This document shows, one piece after another, positions 24,353 through 31,603 of a DNA stretch of 40,875 nt (positions are counted from its first letter, which is position 1; every line of letters begins with the position of its first letter). The position numbers were made by a program, and so were the translations under genes. The notes below the pieces were generated by a model. It made no database searches. It saw nothing but the letters and a program-made list of their open reading frames with translations, and had not been told where the DNA came from. This stretch comes from Chromatiales bacterium 21-64-14. Lineage in GTDB: Bacteria; Pseudomonadota; Gammaproteobacteria; 21-64-14. Where the stretch lies: contig NCBI01000023.1 of the NCBI GenBank assembly GCA_002255365.1, forward strand, positions 1 to 40,875. The letters run 5' to 3'.

Positions 24353-26265
24353 GTGGACCAACGATCGCCGCAATTCTGCTGTTGGCGCTCGGGCTGACGG
24401 CCGCGCCGCGGCGCGCTATCGCCGCGAACGATCACGCGCCCTACCTGATTGCGCTGCAGCGTCGCGCTGCCGCGCTAGGACTGGCGCGGCGACCGGAATG
24501 GCTGCGCCTGCTGCACATGGAACCGGGATCCTTGGGCGCCCTCGAAAGCCAGATCTCCGACCCGCTCTTCTTCCTCGCGAAGCGTGGCCGCCGCAACCCG
24601 CAGGCGGAGCTAAATGCCACATTGGCAGGCTTTTTCGGCCATCCGTCCGTGGCGGGCGAGAGTGTCGCGTGCCGCTTCCATGCGCGCTACGAGTGGCTCG
24701 ATACACAGCTCCACTTCAATCCGCAGGGGCTTCCGCCGCCGTCCTGCCCAGCCCTTACTGACTGGCTCAAGGCGCTCGACGTGGGCCGGATCTACGTCGT
24801 GTTCGCCGCCAACGATCTCGATAGTCCAGCCTCGATGTTTGGACACACGCTACTGCGTGTTGATCAGAAAACGGAGGTGCCTGGCGAGCGCTATCTGGCC
24901 TATGCGGTGAACTACGCTGCTCAGACCGGCACCGTCAACGGCATGAGCTACGCGCTACGCGGGCTGACTGGCAACTTCACCGGCTACTATTCCGTGATGC
25001 CCTACTACGACAAGATCCGCCAGTACGAAGGTTTCGATCACCGCGACCTGTGGGAATATCCACTGCGGCTCGACGCCCGCCAGAAGCAGATGTTGCTGTG
25101 GCACCTATGGGAGCTGCGCGGTATCGGTAGCCGCTATTATTTTTTCTCGCGCAACTGTTCCTACGAATTGCTGACGCTATTGGCCGTTACCGTCCCGACG
25201 ATCGACCTCACGCGCCGTTTCGACCGCGGCATACCCTACGCGATCCCGATCGACACGGTGCGTCGGCTGCGTGACGCCGGACTGGTGGGCAAGCCACTGT
25301 ACCAGCCGTCAGCCGCGCGGCGGTTGCGCTGGCGGTATGGACAGCTCGGTGCCCCGCAGCGCGCCTGGGTGCGCGGCTATGTGGATGGGCGCCGAAAACT
25401 GCCACCGCCCGGCGGTCCAGCCCAACAGGCGGGCGAACTCGAGGTGGCCCACGAAGCGCTGTATTACCACTTCCAGAACGGCAGTCTGAAACGCGCCGCG
25501 GGACTGCCGCGCGATCGCGCGGCGCTGTTGGCACGCAGCAAGATCGAGCAGCAACCGAACTTCGAGGCGTTGCAGCAGCCCCGGCTGTCTCCGGACGAGG
25601 GCCACGCCAGCGGGCGGGTGAGTCTCGGTATGCGCGCAAGCGACGGAACCACCGCGGCACTGTTGCGCTGGCGGCCCGCTTACCATGACCGGCTCGATCC
25701 GCCCGGCGGGTACCTGAAGGGCAGCGAGATCGAGTTTCTGAACCTCGGACTTCTGGTTCGCCCCGGCCAGGTGACCTTGGCCGACGCGCGGGTGCTCAGT
25801 GTGCAGCAGCTTGGTATGCGCGACGGCCTGTTTCATCCTTGGTCCTGGCAGGTCGCCACCGGCGTGCGCCGCTACGGGCTGGACGGGGAACGGGCCGCAC
25901 CGCGCGGCGACCTCGGCGGTTACCTGGAGGGTGGCCCCGGCATGGCATGGCCTCTTACGGACCATCTGCAGGCCTATGTATTTTCGATCGCAGCGCTCGA
26001 CGTCAACGGTTCGGTGAGTGGTAACTATGCGCTGGCCGGCGGGGTGCGGGCGGGATTGGCGGCACAGTGGCCGCGGGGTGTTACCAGTGAGGTTTCAGCC
26101 CACTGGCAGGGCCGGATGCTGGGTGGTACGGTGCCCGGCTGGCGTTTGCGCGCCAGCGCGCAATTCACGTTGGGAAAACAAAACGGACTACGTCTGACGG
26201 CCAGCTATGGCCATCAGCGCTACAATCTGGCAAGCGTGGAGCTGGGTTGGGAGCACTACTTCTGA
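24331..26265 (+). CDS. DUF4105 family exported/outer-membrane-associated protein
   Basis: A protein of about 644 residues. Signal-like N-terminus (RAAALFCGPTIAAILLLALG...), then a region with SQISDPLFFLAKRGRRNPQAEL, then the DUF4105 (Lnb N-terminal periplasmic-like) core: VYVVFAANDLDSPASMFGHTLLR-type segment, YAVNYAAQTG, LTGNFTGYYSVMPYYDKIRQY and FFSRNCSYELL, which contain conserved His and Cys suggestive of a papain-like hydrolase or amidase fold. The last ~230 residues alternate strand-like segments and end HYF, typical of an outer-membrane beta-barrel. The TTG at 24331 is tentative: ribosome binding site AGGGCGG is weak and sits in the terminator stem; no ATG allows a signal peptide. Confidence 0.78.
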   Translation: MRAAALFCGPTIAAILLLALGLTAAPRRAIAANDHAPYLIALQRRAAALGLARRPEWLRLLHMEPGSLGALESQISDPLFFLAKRGRRNPQAELNATLAGFFGHPSVAGESVACRFHARYEWLDTQLHFNPQGLPPPSCPALTDWLKALDVGRIYVVFAANDLDSPASMFGHTLLRVDQKTEVPGERYLAYAVNYAAQTGTVNGMSYALRGLTGNFTGYYSVMPYYDKIRQYEGFDHRDLWEYPLRLDARQKQMLLWHLWELRGIGSRYYFFSRNCSYELLTLLAVTVPTIDLTRRFDRGIPYAIPIDTVRRLRDAGLVGKPLYQPSAARRLRWRYGQLGAPQRAWVRGYVDGRRKLPPPGGPAQQAGELEVAHEALYYHFQNGSLKRAAGLPRDRAALLARSKIEQQPNFEALQQPRLSPDEGHASGRVSLGMRASDGTTAALLRWRPAYHDRLDPPGGYLKGSEIEFLNLGLLVRPGQVTLADARVLSVQQLGMRDGLFHPWSWQVATGVRRYGLDGERAAPRGDLGGYLEGGPGMAWPLTDHLQAYVFSIAALDVNGSVSGNYALAGGVRAGLAAQWPRGVTSEVSAHWQGRMLGGTVPGWRLRASAQFTLGKQNGLRLTASYGHQRYNLASVELGWEHYF

Positions 26266-26290
26266 AGCCGGCGGCGGATCATATCGAACC

Positions 26291-26322
26291 GGCGTTCGGC
26301 GTTCGGCGTTCGGCGTTCGGCG
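26291..26322. repeat. 7-bp tandem repeat, about 4.5 copies
   Basis: GGCGTTC is repeated four times exactly, followed by a partial fifth (GGCG), in the gap between the DUF4105 gene and nfeD. Such exact heptamer runs are prone to slippage. It lies about 110 bp before the candidate nfeD -10 box, so an effect on expression is only a possibility. Confidence 0.9.
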
Positions 26323-26429
26323 TGGGAGCGTGCCGTGCCGGTGCCCCGTGCAGTTGCCGGAACCCGGCACGGATGAATATGACGGTCGGTTGCGTTGTGC
26401 CATTTGGTGCAGTTCGGTCATAAGCAATG

Positions 26430-26435
26430 TACAAT
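26430..26435 (+). promoter_or_regulatory. Candidate -10 box for nfeD-qmcA
   Basis: TACAAT (5 of 6 to consensus) 41 bp before the nfeD start, in a locally AT-rich stretch. No good -35 lies 16-18 bp upstream, so this is weak evidence. Confidence 0.25.
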
Positions 26436-26476
26436 CATATCCGTAGCGCGTTACGACCTATGCGCGGAGGTGCCCG

Positions 26477-26923
26477 ATGGGCCTGATCCTCGCAGTCTTG
26501 GCCGCCGTCACGCTGGCCATTGAAATCCAGACCCTGACGTTTTATCTGATGGCGATCGCCGCGGCGTTTGCGGTGGGCAGTGCGCTCGCCTTTATGGGGT
26601 TTGCTACAACGGTAGTGCTGGGCGGGGTCGCCGTGGCGGCCCTCGTGAGCTTGCCGGTGGCGCACTTCCTGCGCCGGCGCCTGCTTAAACCCACTGCGGG
26701 CACGCGCCAGTTGGAGGCGGAAGATACGGGGCAATTGGTACGTGTCGAGACCGTCCTGCCCGAAGGTTTTCGGGTCGAATACCGTGGCACGACCTGGGGC
26801 GCGAAACTGTTGGAGTTGCCGGTAGACCCGGTTCAGCCCGGTGACTTGCTGCGCATCGCTGGCCGCCAGGGCAACACCTTGCAACTCGCCCCCTTGGACA
26901 CTCACCGCACCACCCCGGAGTAA
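26477..26923 (+). CDS. nfeD: NfeD-like membrane protein
   Basis: A 148-residue protein of the short NfeD class: two to three transmembrane segments in residues 1-62, then a soluble OB-fold domain (about 82-140: TGQLVRVETVLPEGFRVEYRGTTW, GDLLRIAGRQGNTLQL). Such proteins pair with SPFH proteins and are thought to organise or help process membrane-microdomain complexes. GGAGG precedes the ATG, and qmcA starts 4 bp after the stop, so the two are one operon. The serine-protease half found in long NfeD proteins is absent, as usual for this class. Confidence 0.9.
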   Translation: MGLILAVLAAVTLAIEIQTLTFYLMAIAAAFAVGSALAFMGFATTVVLGGVAVAALVSLPVAHFLRRRLLKPTAGTRQLEAEDTGQLVRVETVLPEGFRVEYRGTTWGAKLLELPVDPVQPGDLLRIAGRQGNTLQLAPLDTHRTTPE

Positions 26924-26927
26924 TACC

Positions 26928-27869
26928 ATGGACCTACTGATTGTTCTGGCCGTCTTGGCCGTAGTCGCGCTACTGATCGCAGGAGCGGGTATCAAAACAG
27001 TCCCCCAGCAGCACGCCCTGGTTGTGGAGCGCATGGGCCGCTTTCATAAGGTGCTCGGGCCCGGACTCAACGTGCTGATCCCCGTCATGGACCGAGTGGC
27101 ATACGCCTTTGATCTGCGGGAAACACCGATTGATGTCCAAAAGCAGGTGTGTATCACCAAAGATAATACCCAGATCGCGATCGACGGGGTGCTATACCTT
27201 CAGATCACCGATCCTAAGGCCGCGGCCTATGGGACCAGTAATCCAACCGCCTCGATGATTCAATTGGCCCAGACTGTTATGCGCTCTGATGTGGGCCAGC
27301 GCAATCTGGATGAGGTCCTGTCCTCGCGCGTGGCGCTGAACGCGGCCGTGGTCTCCGAGCTCGACAAAGCCGCGACGACTTGGGGGCTCAAGGTGCTGCG
27401 TTATGAAATCCGAGACATTACGCCGCCCGAAGATGTCATTCGCGCGATGGAACTGCAGATCACGGCCGAGCGGGAGAAACGCGCGCGCGTGGCCACGTCG
27501 GAAGGCGAACGCCAGCAGGCGATAAATGTCTCAGAGGGCGCGCGTCAGGGCGCTATCAATCAAGCACAGGGTGAGCAGCAGGCCCGCGTATTGCGCGCCG
27601 AAGGCGAGGCCAAGGCCATTTTGGTCGTAGCCGAGGCGACTGCCCAATCCCTGCAGATGGTAGGTAAAGCCCTGGAAGCGGCGGGGGCCCGGGACGCCAT
27701 GCAGATGCAGGTTGCGGAGTCGTTTATCGCCCAATGGGGTGGCATCGCCAAGCAAGCAAACGTCATGATCGTACCGGCCGATATGGGCGATATTGCCAAG
27801 ACGGTGGGCACCGCGTTTCGCATTGTGGAAGGGGTCAAGTCCGCGACCGGCGGGTCCGTCCCCAAGTAA
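26928..27869 (+). CDS. qmcA: SPFH/Band 7 membrane protein QmcA (paraslipin)
   Basis: A 313-residue inner-membrane protein: N-terminal anchor helix (about 2-22), then the SPFH domain (VPQQHALVVERMGRFHKVLGPGLNVLIP to about residue 185), a long charged coiled coil with EGERQQAINVSEGARQGAINQAQGE and AEGEAKAI, and a C-terminal oligomerisation segment. It forms membrane scaffolds and regulates membrane proteases such as FtsH. The ATG at 26928 is chosen because CGGAG at the end of nfeD is its ribosome binding site 7 nt upstream; the frame is open from 26841 inside nfeD. Confidence 0.94.
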   Translation: MDLLIVLAVLAVVALLIAGAGIKTVPQQHALVVERMGRFHKVLGPGLNVLIPVMDRVAYAFDLRETPIDVQKQVCITKDNTQIAIDGVLYLQITDPKAAAYGTSNPTASMIQLAQTVMRSDVGQRNLDEVLSSRVALNAAVVSELDKAATTWGLKVLRYEIRDITPPEDVIRAMELQITAEREKRARVATSEGERQQAINVSEGARQGAINQAQGEQQARVLRAEGEAKAILVVAEATAQSLQMVGKALEAAGARDAMQMQVAESFIAQWGGIAKQANVMIVPADMGDIAKTVGTAFRIVEGVKSATGGSVPK

Positions 27870-27911
27870 GCACCGCGCGTCATCCTGGGCGCTGCCCAGT
27901 GACAAACGACC

Positions 27912-27987
27912 CAGGTTTATTTTCCCGCCTTGGCGACACACGCGATCTCCGTCCCAGTGGATCGCGTGTGCCGGGAAGATAAACCTG
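27912..27987. repeat. Long near-perfect inverted repeat (76-bp hairpin)
   Basis: The outer arms CAGGTTTATTTTCCCG (27912-27927) and CGGGAAGATAAACCTG (27972-27987) pair at 15 of 16 positions. The inner arms CACACGCGATC and GATCGCGTGTG pair perfectly over 11 bp, with a 9-nt bulge on one side and a 12-nt loop. It lies 43 bp past the qmcA stop. No U-tract follows, so it is not a plain intrinsic terminator; it could be a palindromic repeat element, a short mobile-element relic or an RNA stability hairpin. Confidence 0.85.
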
Positions 27988-28076
27988 CTTCGGGTTCTCA
28001 CCGCTTAAATATTAATAAATACATTTAGTTGTTATTTTATGTAGTGCTGACAGCGGCGCCTGCCTTGTCTTGCATT

Positions 28077-28096
28077 GGAACCGTTGGGGCGGTTCC
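28077..28096. other. Short hairpin upstream of the PBP1A gene
   Basis: GGAACCG, 6-nt loop TTGGGG, CGGTTCC: a perfect 7-bp stem about 180 bp before the PBP1A start. The surrounding gap (27988-28279) begins with an AT-rich patch at 28005-28040 that probably holds the promoter; no gene was seen in it. Confidence 0.35.
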
Positions 28097-28279
28097 GAAT
28101 CCAATCCCTGCATGGGCGGCCTGCGGGCCTGGGCGGCCCCAGCGTGTGCAACGTTCAACAATGAGCGGGCACTGTTGTAAACTTGAGGTCCGGCATCCCT
28201 CGGTTTTAGCGCCAGTCGCTCCGCCGGCGCGCCGGTACGCATGCCGCCGAAGACGTATTGAAACGGTCCACCCCTGCCC

Positions 28280-30760
28280 ATGTCCATCCGACGCTGGTTT
28301 GGCCGCACCATGATCGCGCTTGCAGCATTGGGCGCGATGGTCGCTGTGGCGGCGTCTGTATGGGTCTATCGTGTGGTGTTGCCGGGCCTACCCACTGCGG
28401 CGCAGATTCGCGACATGCACATGCAGGAACCGCTGCGCGTATACGCGGCGGGCGGCGGGCTGATCGCCGAATACGGCACCAAACAGCGCATCCCGATCCC
28501 CTATGAGCGCATCCCCGCACGTGTCCGCGAGGCATTTCTGGCCGCGGAAGACGCCAATTTCTTCCACGAGCCGGGCGTCTCCTGGGAGGGACTGTTACGC
28601 GCCGCGATTCACTTGGTGCTCACCGGGCGCAAGGACCAGGGCGGTAGCACGATCACCATGCAGGTCGCGCGCAATTTCTTCTTGACGGCGCGCAAGACCT
28701 ACGCACGCAAGGCACGCGAGATCCTGGTTGCGATCCGTATGCACCAACTGCTCACCAAGCAGCAGATCTTGGCGCTTTATCTCAATAAAATCTACCTGGG
28801 ACAGGGGGCATACGGGATCGAGGCAGCGGCGCGTGTCTATTACGGCAAGGACCTCATGCAGCTGACATTGCCCGAGATCGCGATGTTGGCGGGTCTGCCG
28901 CAGGCACCCTCGGAGATCAACCCGATCACCAATCCCACCGCCGCGCTGCATCGGCGTGCCTACGTGCTCGGGCGCATGCGCGACCTGGACGACATCAGTG
29001 AGGCAGAGTACCAAGCGGCTTCAGCGGCGCCCATTACCGCCACCCTGCACTCGTTCGCACCGCAGGTGGATGCGGCCTACGTCGGCGCAATGGTGCGCGA
29101 CGCGGTATATCAGCGCTACGGCTCCGCCGCGCTGACCGACGGTTACCGGGTCTATACGACAATCAACGCCCGCCTGCAGGCCGCCGCCAACCACGCACTG
29201 CGCTGGGACTTATTGCGCTACACCACCGAACATGGCTATCGCGGACCGGAGGCGCACCTCAACGCCGCAGAACTGAGCCCCGCGGCGATGGACAAGGCGC
29301 TGCAGCGGCTCAGTACGATCGCCGGCCTAGTGCCCGGGGTTGTGTCGGGGGTGGGGGTGAACAGCATCCAGGTCTACCTCGGCGCCGGTAAACAAGTGAC
29401 GGTCGGCTGGAGTGGACTTTCCTGGGCTCGGCCCTATGTCGATCAGGATCACACCGGCCCGGTGCCGGCGAACGCGGCGCAGATCGCAAAGCTCGGCGAT
29501 GTGGTGCGTATTCAGCACCTCGCCAACGGTTCCTGGCGCCTCGCCCAAATCCCCAAGGTCCAGGGAGCGCTCGTGTCGATCGCGCCGCGCGACGGCGCAA
29601 TCCGCGCGCTGGTCGGCGGCTTCTCGTTCCGGCTGAGCCATTTCAACCGCGTTACCCAGGCCTATCGCCAACCGGGGTCGAGTTTCAAGCCGTTCGTCTA
29701 CTCCGCCGCGCTGGCCAAGGGATTCACAGCGGCTACCATGATCAATGACGCCCCGGTCGTGCTCCCCGCCGGGCAGGGATTCGACTGGCGTCCCGAGGAC
29801 TACGAAAAGACCTTCCTGGGGCCGGTACTGCTGCAGACCGGCCTGATCGATTCCCTCAACCTGGTCTCGATCCGCATCCTCCAGGATATTGGCGTTGACT
29901 ATGCGCGCCAGTACGCAGCGCGCTTCGGGTTCGACCCGGCGCGCATCCCGGATAATCTGACCCTGGTACTCGGCAGCGGAAGCATATCTCCGTTGGAATC
30001 CGCGCGCGCCTACAGCGTATTCGCCAACGGCGGATTCCGGATCAAGCCGTGGTTCATCAACCGTATCGTCGATCAGCAGGGCAATGTCGTATTCCAGTCG
30101 GATCCCGAAGTGGCATGCCCCGATTGCCCGGTATCCGAGCCCCCCCAGCCGGCCGCGGCCGGTGCCGGTGCCGCGGCGTTACCCGCGAGCGCCGAAGATG
30201 CCACTGTCTCCGACGCAACAGTGTCCGATGCCACTGCCTCCGATGCCACCGCGGCGGCCGCGGCCCCACCGGCCGCGCCGCGACCCGCACCGCGTGCGAT
30301 CAGCGCCCAGAACGACTATCTAATGGTACAGATGCTGCACCGGGTGATTCAGCACGGCACCGGCCAGGCGGCACGCGCCCTCGGGCGCAACGATCTCGCC
30401 GGGAAGACCGGCACCACCAATCGTCAACGTGATGCCTGGTTTGCGGGGTTCAATCCGGCGCTGGTCACGGTCTCATGGGTCGGCTTCGATCATGTGACGC
30501 CGCTCGGCCACGCCGAGACCGGTGCCCGCGCGGCACTGCCGATGTGGATGTCGTTCATGCGCGCGGCGCTCAAGGGGCAGCCGGAAAGATTCCTCCCGCA
30601 GCCACCGGGCTTGGTGACGGTGCGCATCAATTCGCGTACCGGCCAGCCGGCCGGCATCGACGATCCCGGTGCCGTTTTCATCACCTTCCGCGGGCGCTAC
30701 GCCCCGACGGTAAAGGGCCAGGGCGGACCGCCCCCGCCGCCGGTGCCACATTTATTCTAA
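28280..30760 (+). CDS. mrcA: Bifunctional penicillin-binding protein 1A
   Basis: An 826-residue inner-membrane peptidoglycan synthase. One anchor helix (about 10-32), a GT51 glycosyltransferase domain (about 60-240: FLAAEDANFFHEPGVSW with catalytic Glu, GGSTITMQVARNFFL, QILALYLNKIYLG), an OB-like insert of the PBP1A type (about 320-420) and a transpeptidase domain with GSSFKPF (SxxK), DSLN (the SxN motif, with Leu in the middle) and GKTGTT. Between the SxN and KTG motifs is a low-complexity Ala/Ser/Asp insert with repeated DATVS/DATAS units, and the C-terminus is Pro-rich. No strong ribosome binding site is visible at the ATG. Confidence 0.95.
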   Translation: MSIRRWFGRTMIALAALGAMVAVAASVWVYRVVLPGLPTAAQIRDMHMQEPLRVYAAGGGLIAEYGTKQRIPIPYERIPARVREAFLAAEDANFFHEPGVSWEGLLRAAIHLVLTGRKDQGGSTITMQVARNFFLTARKTYARKAREILVAIRMHQLLTKQQILALYLNKIYLGQGAYGIEAAARVYYGKDLMQLTLPEIAMLAGLPQAPSEINPITNPTAALHRRAYVLGRMRDLDDISEAEYQAASAAPITATLHSFAPQVDAAYVGAMVRDAVYQRYGSAALTDGYRVYTTINARLQAAANHALRWDLLRYTTEHGYRGPEAHLNAAELSPAAMDKALQRLSTIAGLVPGVVSGVGVNSIQVYLGAGKQVTVGWSGLSWARPYVDQDHTGPVPANAAQIAKLGDVVRIQHLANGSWRLAQIPKVQGALVSIAPRDGAIRALVGGFSFRLSHFNRVTQAYRQPGSSFKPFVYSAALAKGFTAATMINDAPVVLPAGQGFDWRPEDYEKTFLGPVLLQTGLIDSLNLVSIRILQDIGVDYARQYAARFGFDPARIPDNLTLVLGSGSISPLESARAYSVFANGGFRIKPWFINRIVDQQGNVVFQSDPEVACPDCPVSEPPQPAAAGAGAAALPASAEDATVSDATVSDATASDATAAAAAPPAAPRPAPRAISAQNDYLMVQMLHRVIQHGTGQAARALGRNDLAGKTGTTNRQRDAWFAGFNPALVTVSWVGFDHVTPLGHAETGARAALPMWMSFMRAALKGQPERFLPQPPGLVTVRINSRTGQPAGIDDPGAVFITFRGRYAPTVKGQGGPPPPPVPHLF

Positions 30761-30816
30761 GTTCCGTTGACGTGACCCGGTACGTGCGCACCGGACGGCC
30801 ATGGAGGTGGAATCGT

Positions 30817-31182
30817 ATGCGTAAGCTATTATTGTTGGCATTGACCGGGGTGATCTTGACTGCCCCGGTTCTGGCCGCCGATTCGAACGGCCAATCCCGC
30901 ATGTATGGAATCGGTGCGCACTCCTGCGGCCAGTTTATGTCAATGTCCGAATCGAAGCCGAAGTATTTCGTGTACAGGGAATGGACGGCGGGGTTCATCA
31001 CGGCCTACGACATGTTTAGCCCAAAAACCGACAATATCATCGCACGCCCCAAATTCAATGGCGCAATGGCTTGGATCAAACGATATTGCGCGGCGCACCC
31101 GCGCGCGCCCTATAGCAGGGCGGTCGCGACCTTGATGGTACGCCTCCGCCGTCAGCAAGCTGCGACGGGGTCGGACGAATAA
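30817..31182 (+). CDS. Small secreted protein, Rap1a/Tai-like at most
   Basis: A 121-residue exported protein with signal peptide MRKLLLLALTGVILTAPVLAA. The mature part has MYGIGAHSCGQF, YFVYREWTAGFITAYD and AMAWIKRYCAAHP, so two cysteines about 53 residues apart probably form a disulfide. The pattern 'SC..F....W..Gf......AW...YC..nP' resembles small periplasmic proteins related to Rap1a/Tai; I cannot confirm the family. GGAGGTGG lies about 6 nt before the ATG. It is 56 bp downstream of PBP1A and could be read from the same transcript. Confidence 0.7.
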   Translation: MRKLLLLALTGVILTAPVLAADSNGQSRMYGIGAHSCGQFMSMSESKPKYFVYREWTAGFITAYDMFSPKTDNIIARPKFNGAMAWIKRYCAAHPRAPYSRAVATLMVRLRRQQAATGSDE

Positions 31183-31550
31183 GCACAAGCCGAAAGCATC
31201 CCGGGGGTAAGGGGGGCGAGTAGGGGCTCATACTTGAATCCCGCTAATCCGATGGTGCTTATCGAAGGGCCGGGCGTTCAAGCCCCCAGCCAAGCCGTGC
31301 TGAGGTCAGCCATGGAACGTATGTGAACCTCGGACCTTGGTTCGTGGGTTCCGTGGACATTTCTTTAACGATACGGGTACCCGGGCACCAACTAAGAGAC
31401 ATTCCCGATAATGCCCAATTCCATAATGCATGCGAGGCGGTCGTCCAACTTTACCGACGCCGTGGCCGGTTCCCCGCCGTCACGAACCGTTGCGGTGGAT
31501 GGTGCTCGCTTGCGAAATCAGACTGACCAATGGGTGGTCGCGTTTAGCCG
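31183..31550. other. Intergenic region, nothing recognised
   Basis: About 370 bp between the small secreted protein (plus strand) and the terminator of the phosphoesterase gene (minus strand). No supported coding frame, no repeat and no clear terminator for the plus-strand genes. Confidence 0.4.
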
Positions 31551-31579
31551 AAAAAAAGAGGGCGGCATCCGCCGCCCTC
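31551..31579 (-). terminator. Rho-independent terminator of the phosphoesterase gene
   Basis: On the minus strand: stem GAGGGCGGC, loop GGAT, stem GCCGCCCTC, then a run of seven T. Nine perfect GC-rich pairs, 25 bp beyond the phosphoesterase stop. Confidence 0.92.
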
Positions 31580-31603
31580 AAGTCGCGGAGCGCGAACGTC
31601 TGG

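Noticed and set aside
27912..27987. Reading the qmcA-downstream hairpin as an integron attC site
   Set aside because: It lacks the GTTRRRY/RYYYAAC core sites and no cassette-like gene follows.
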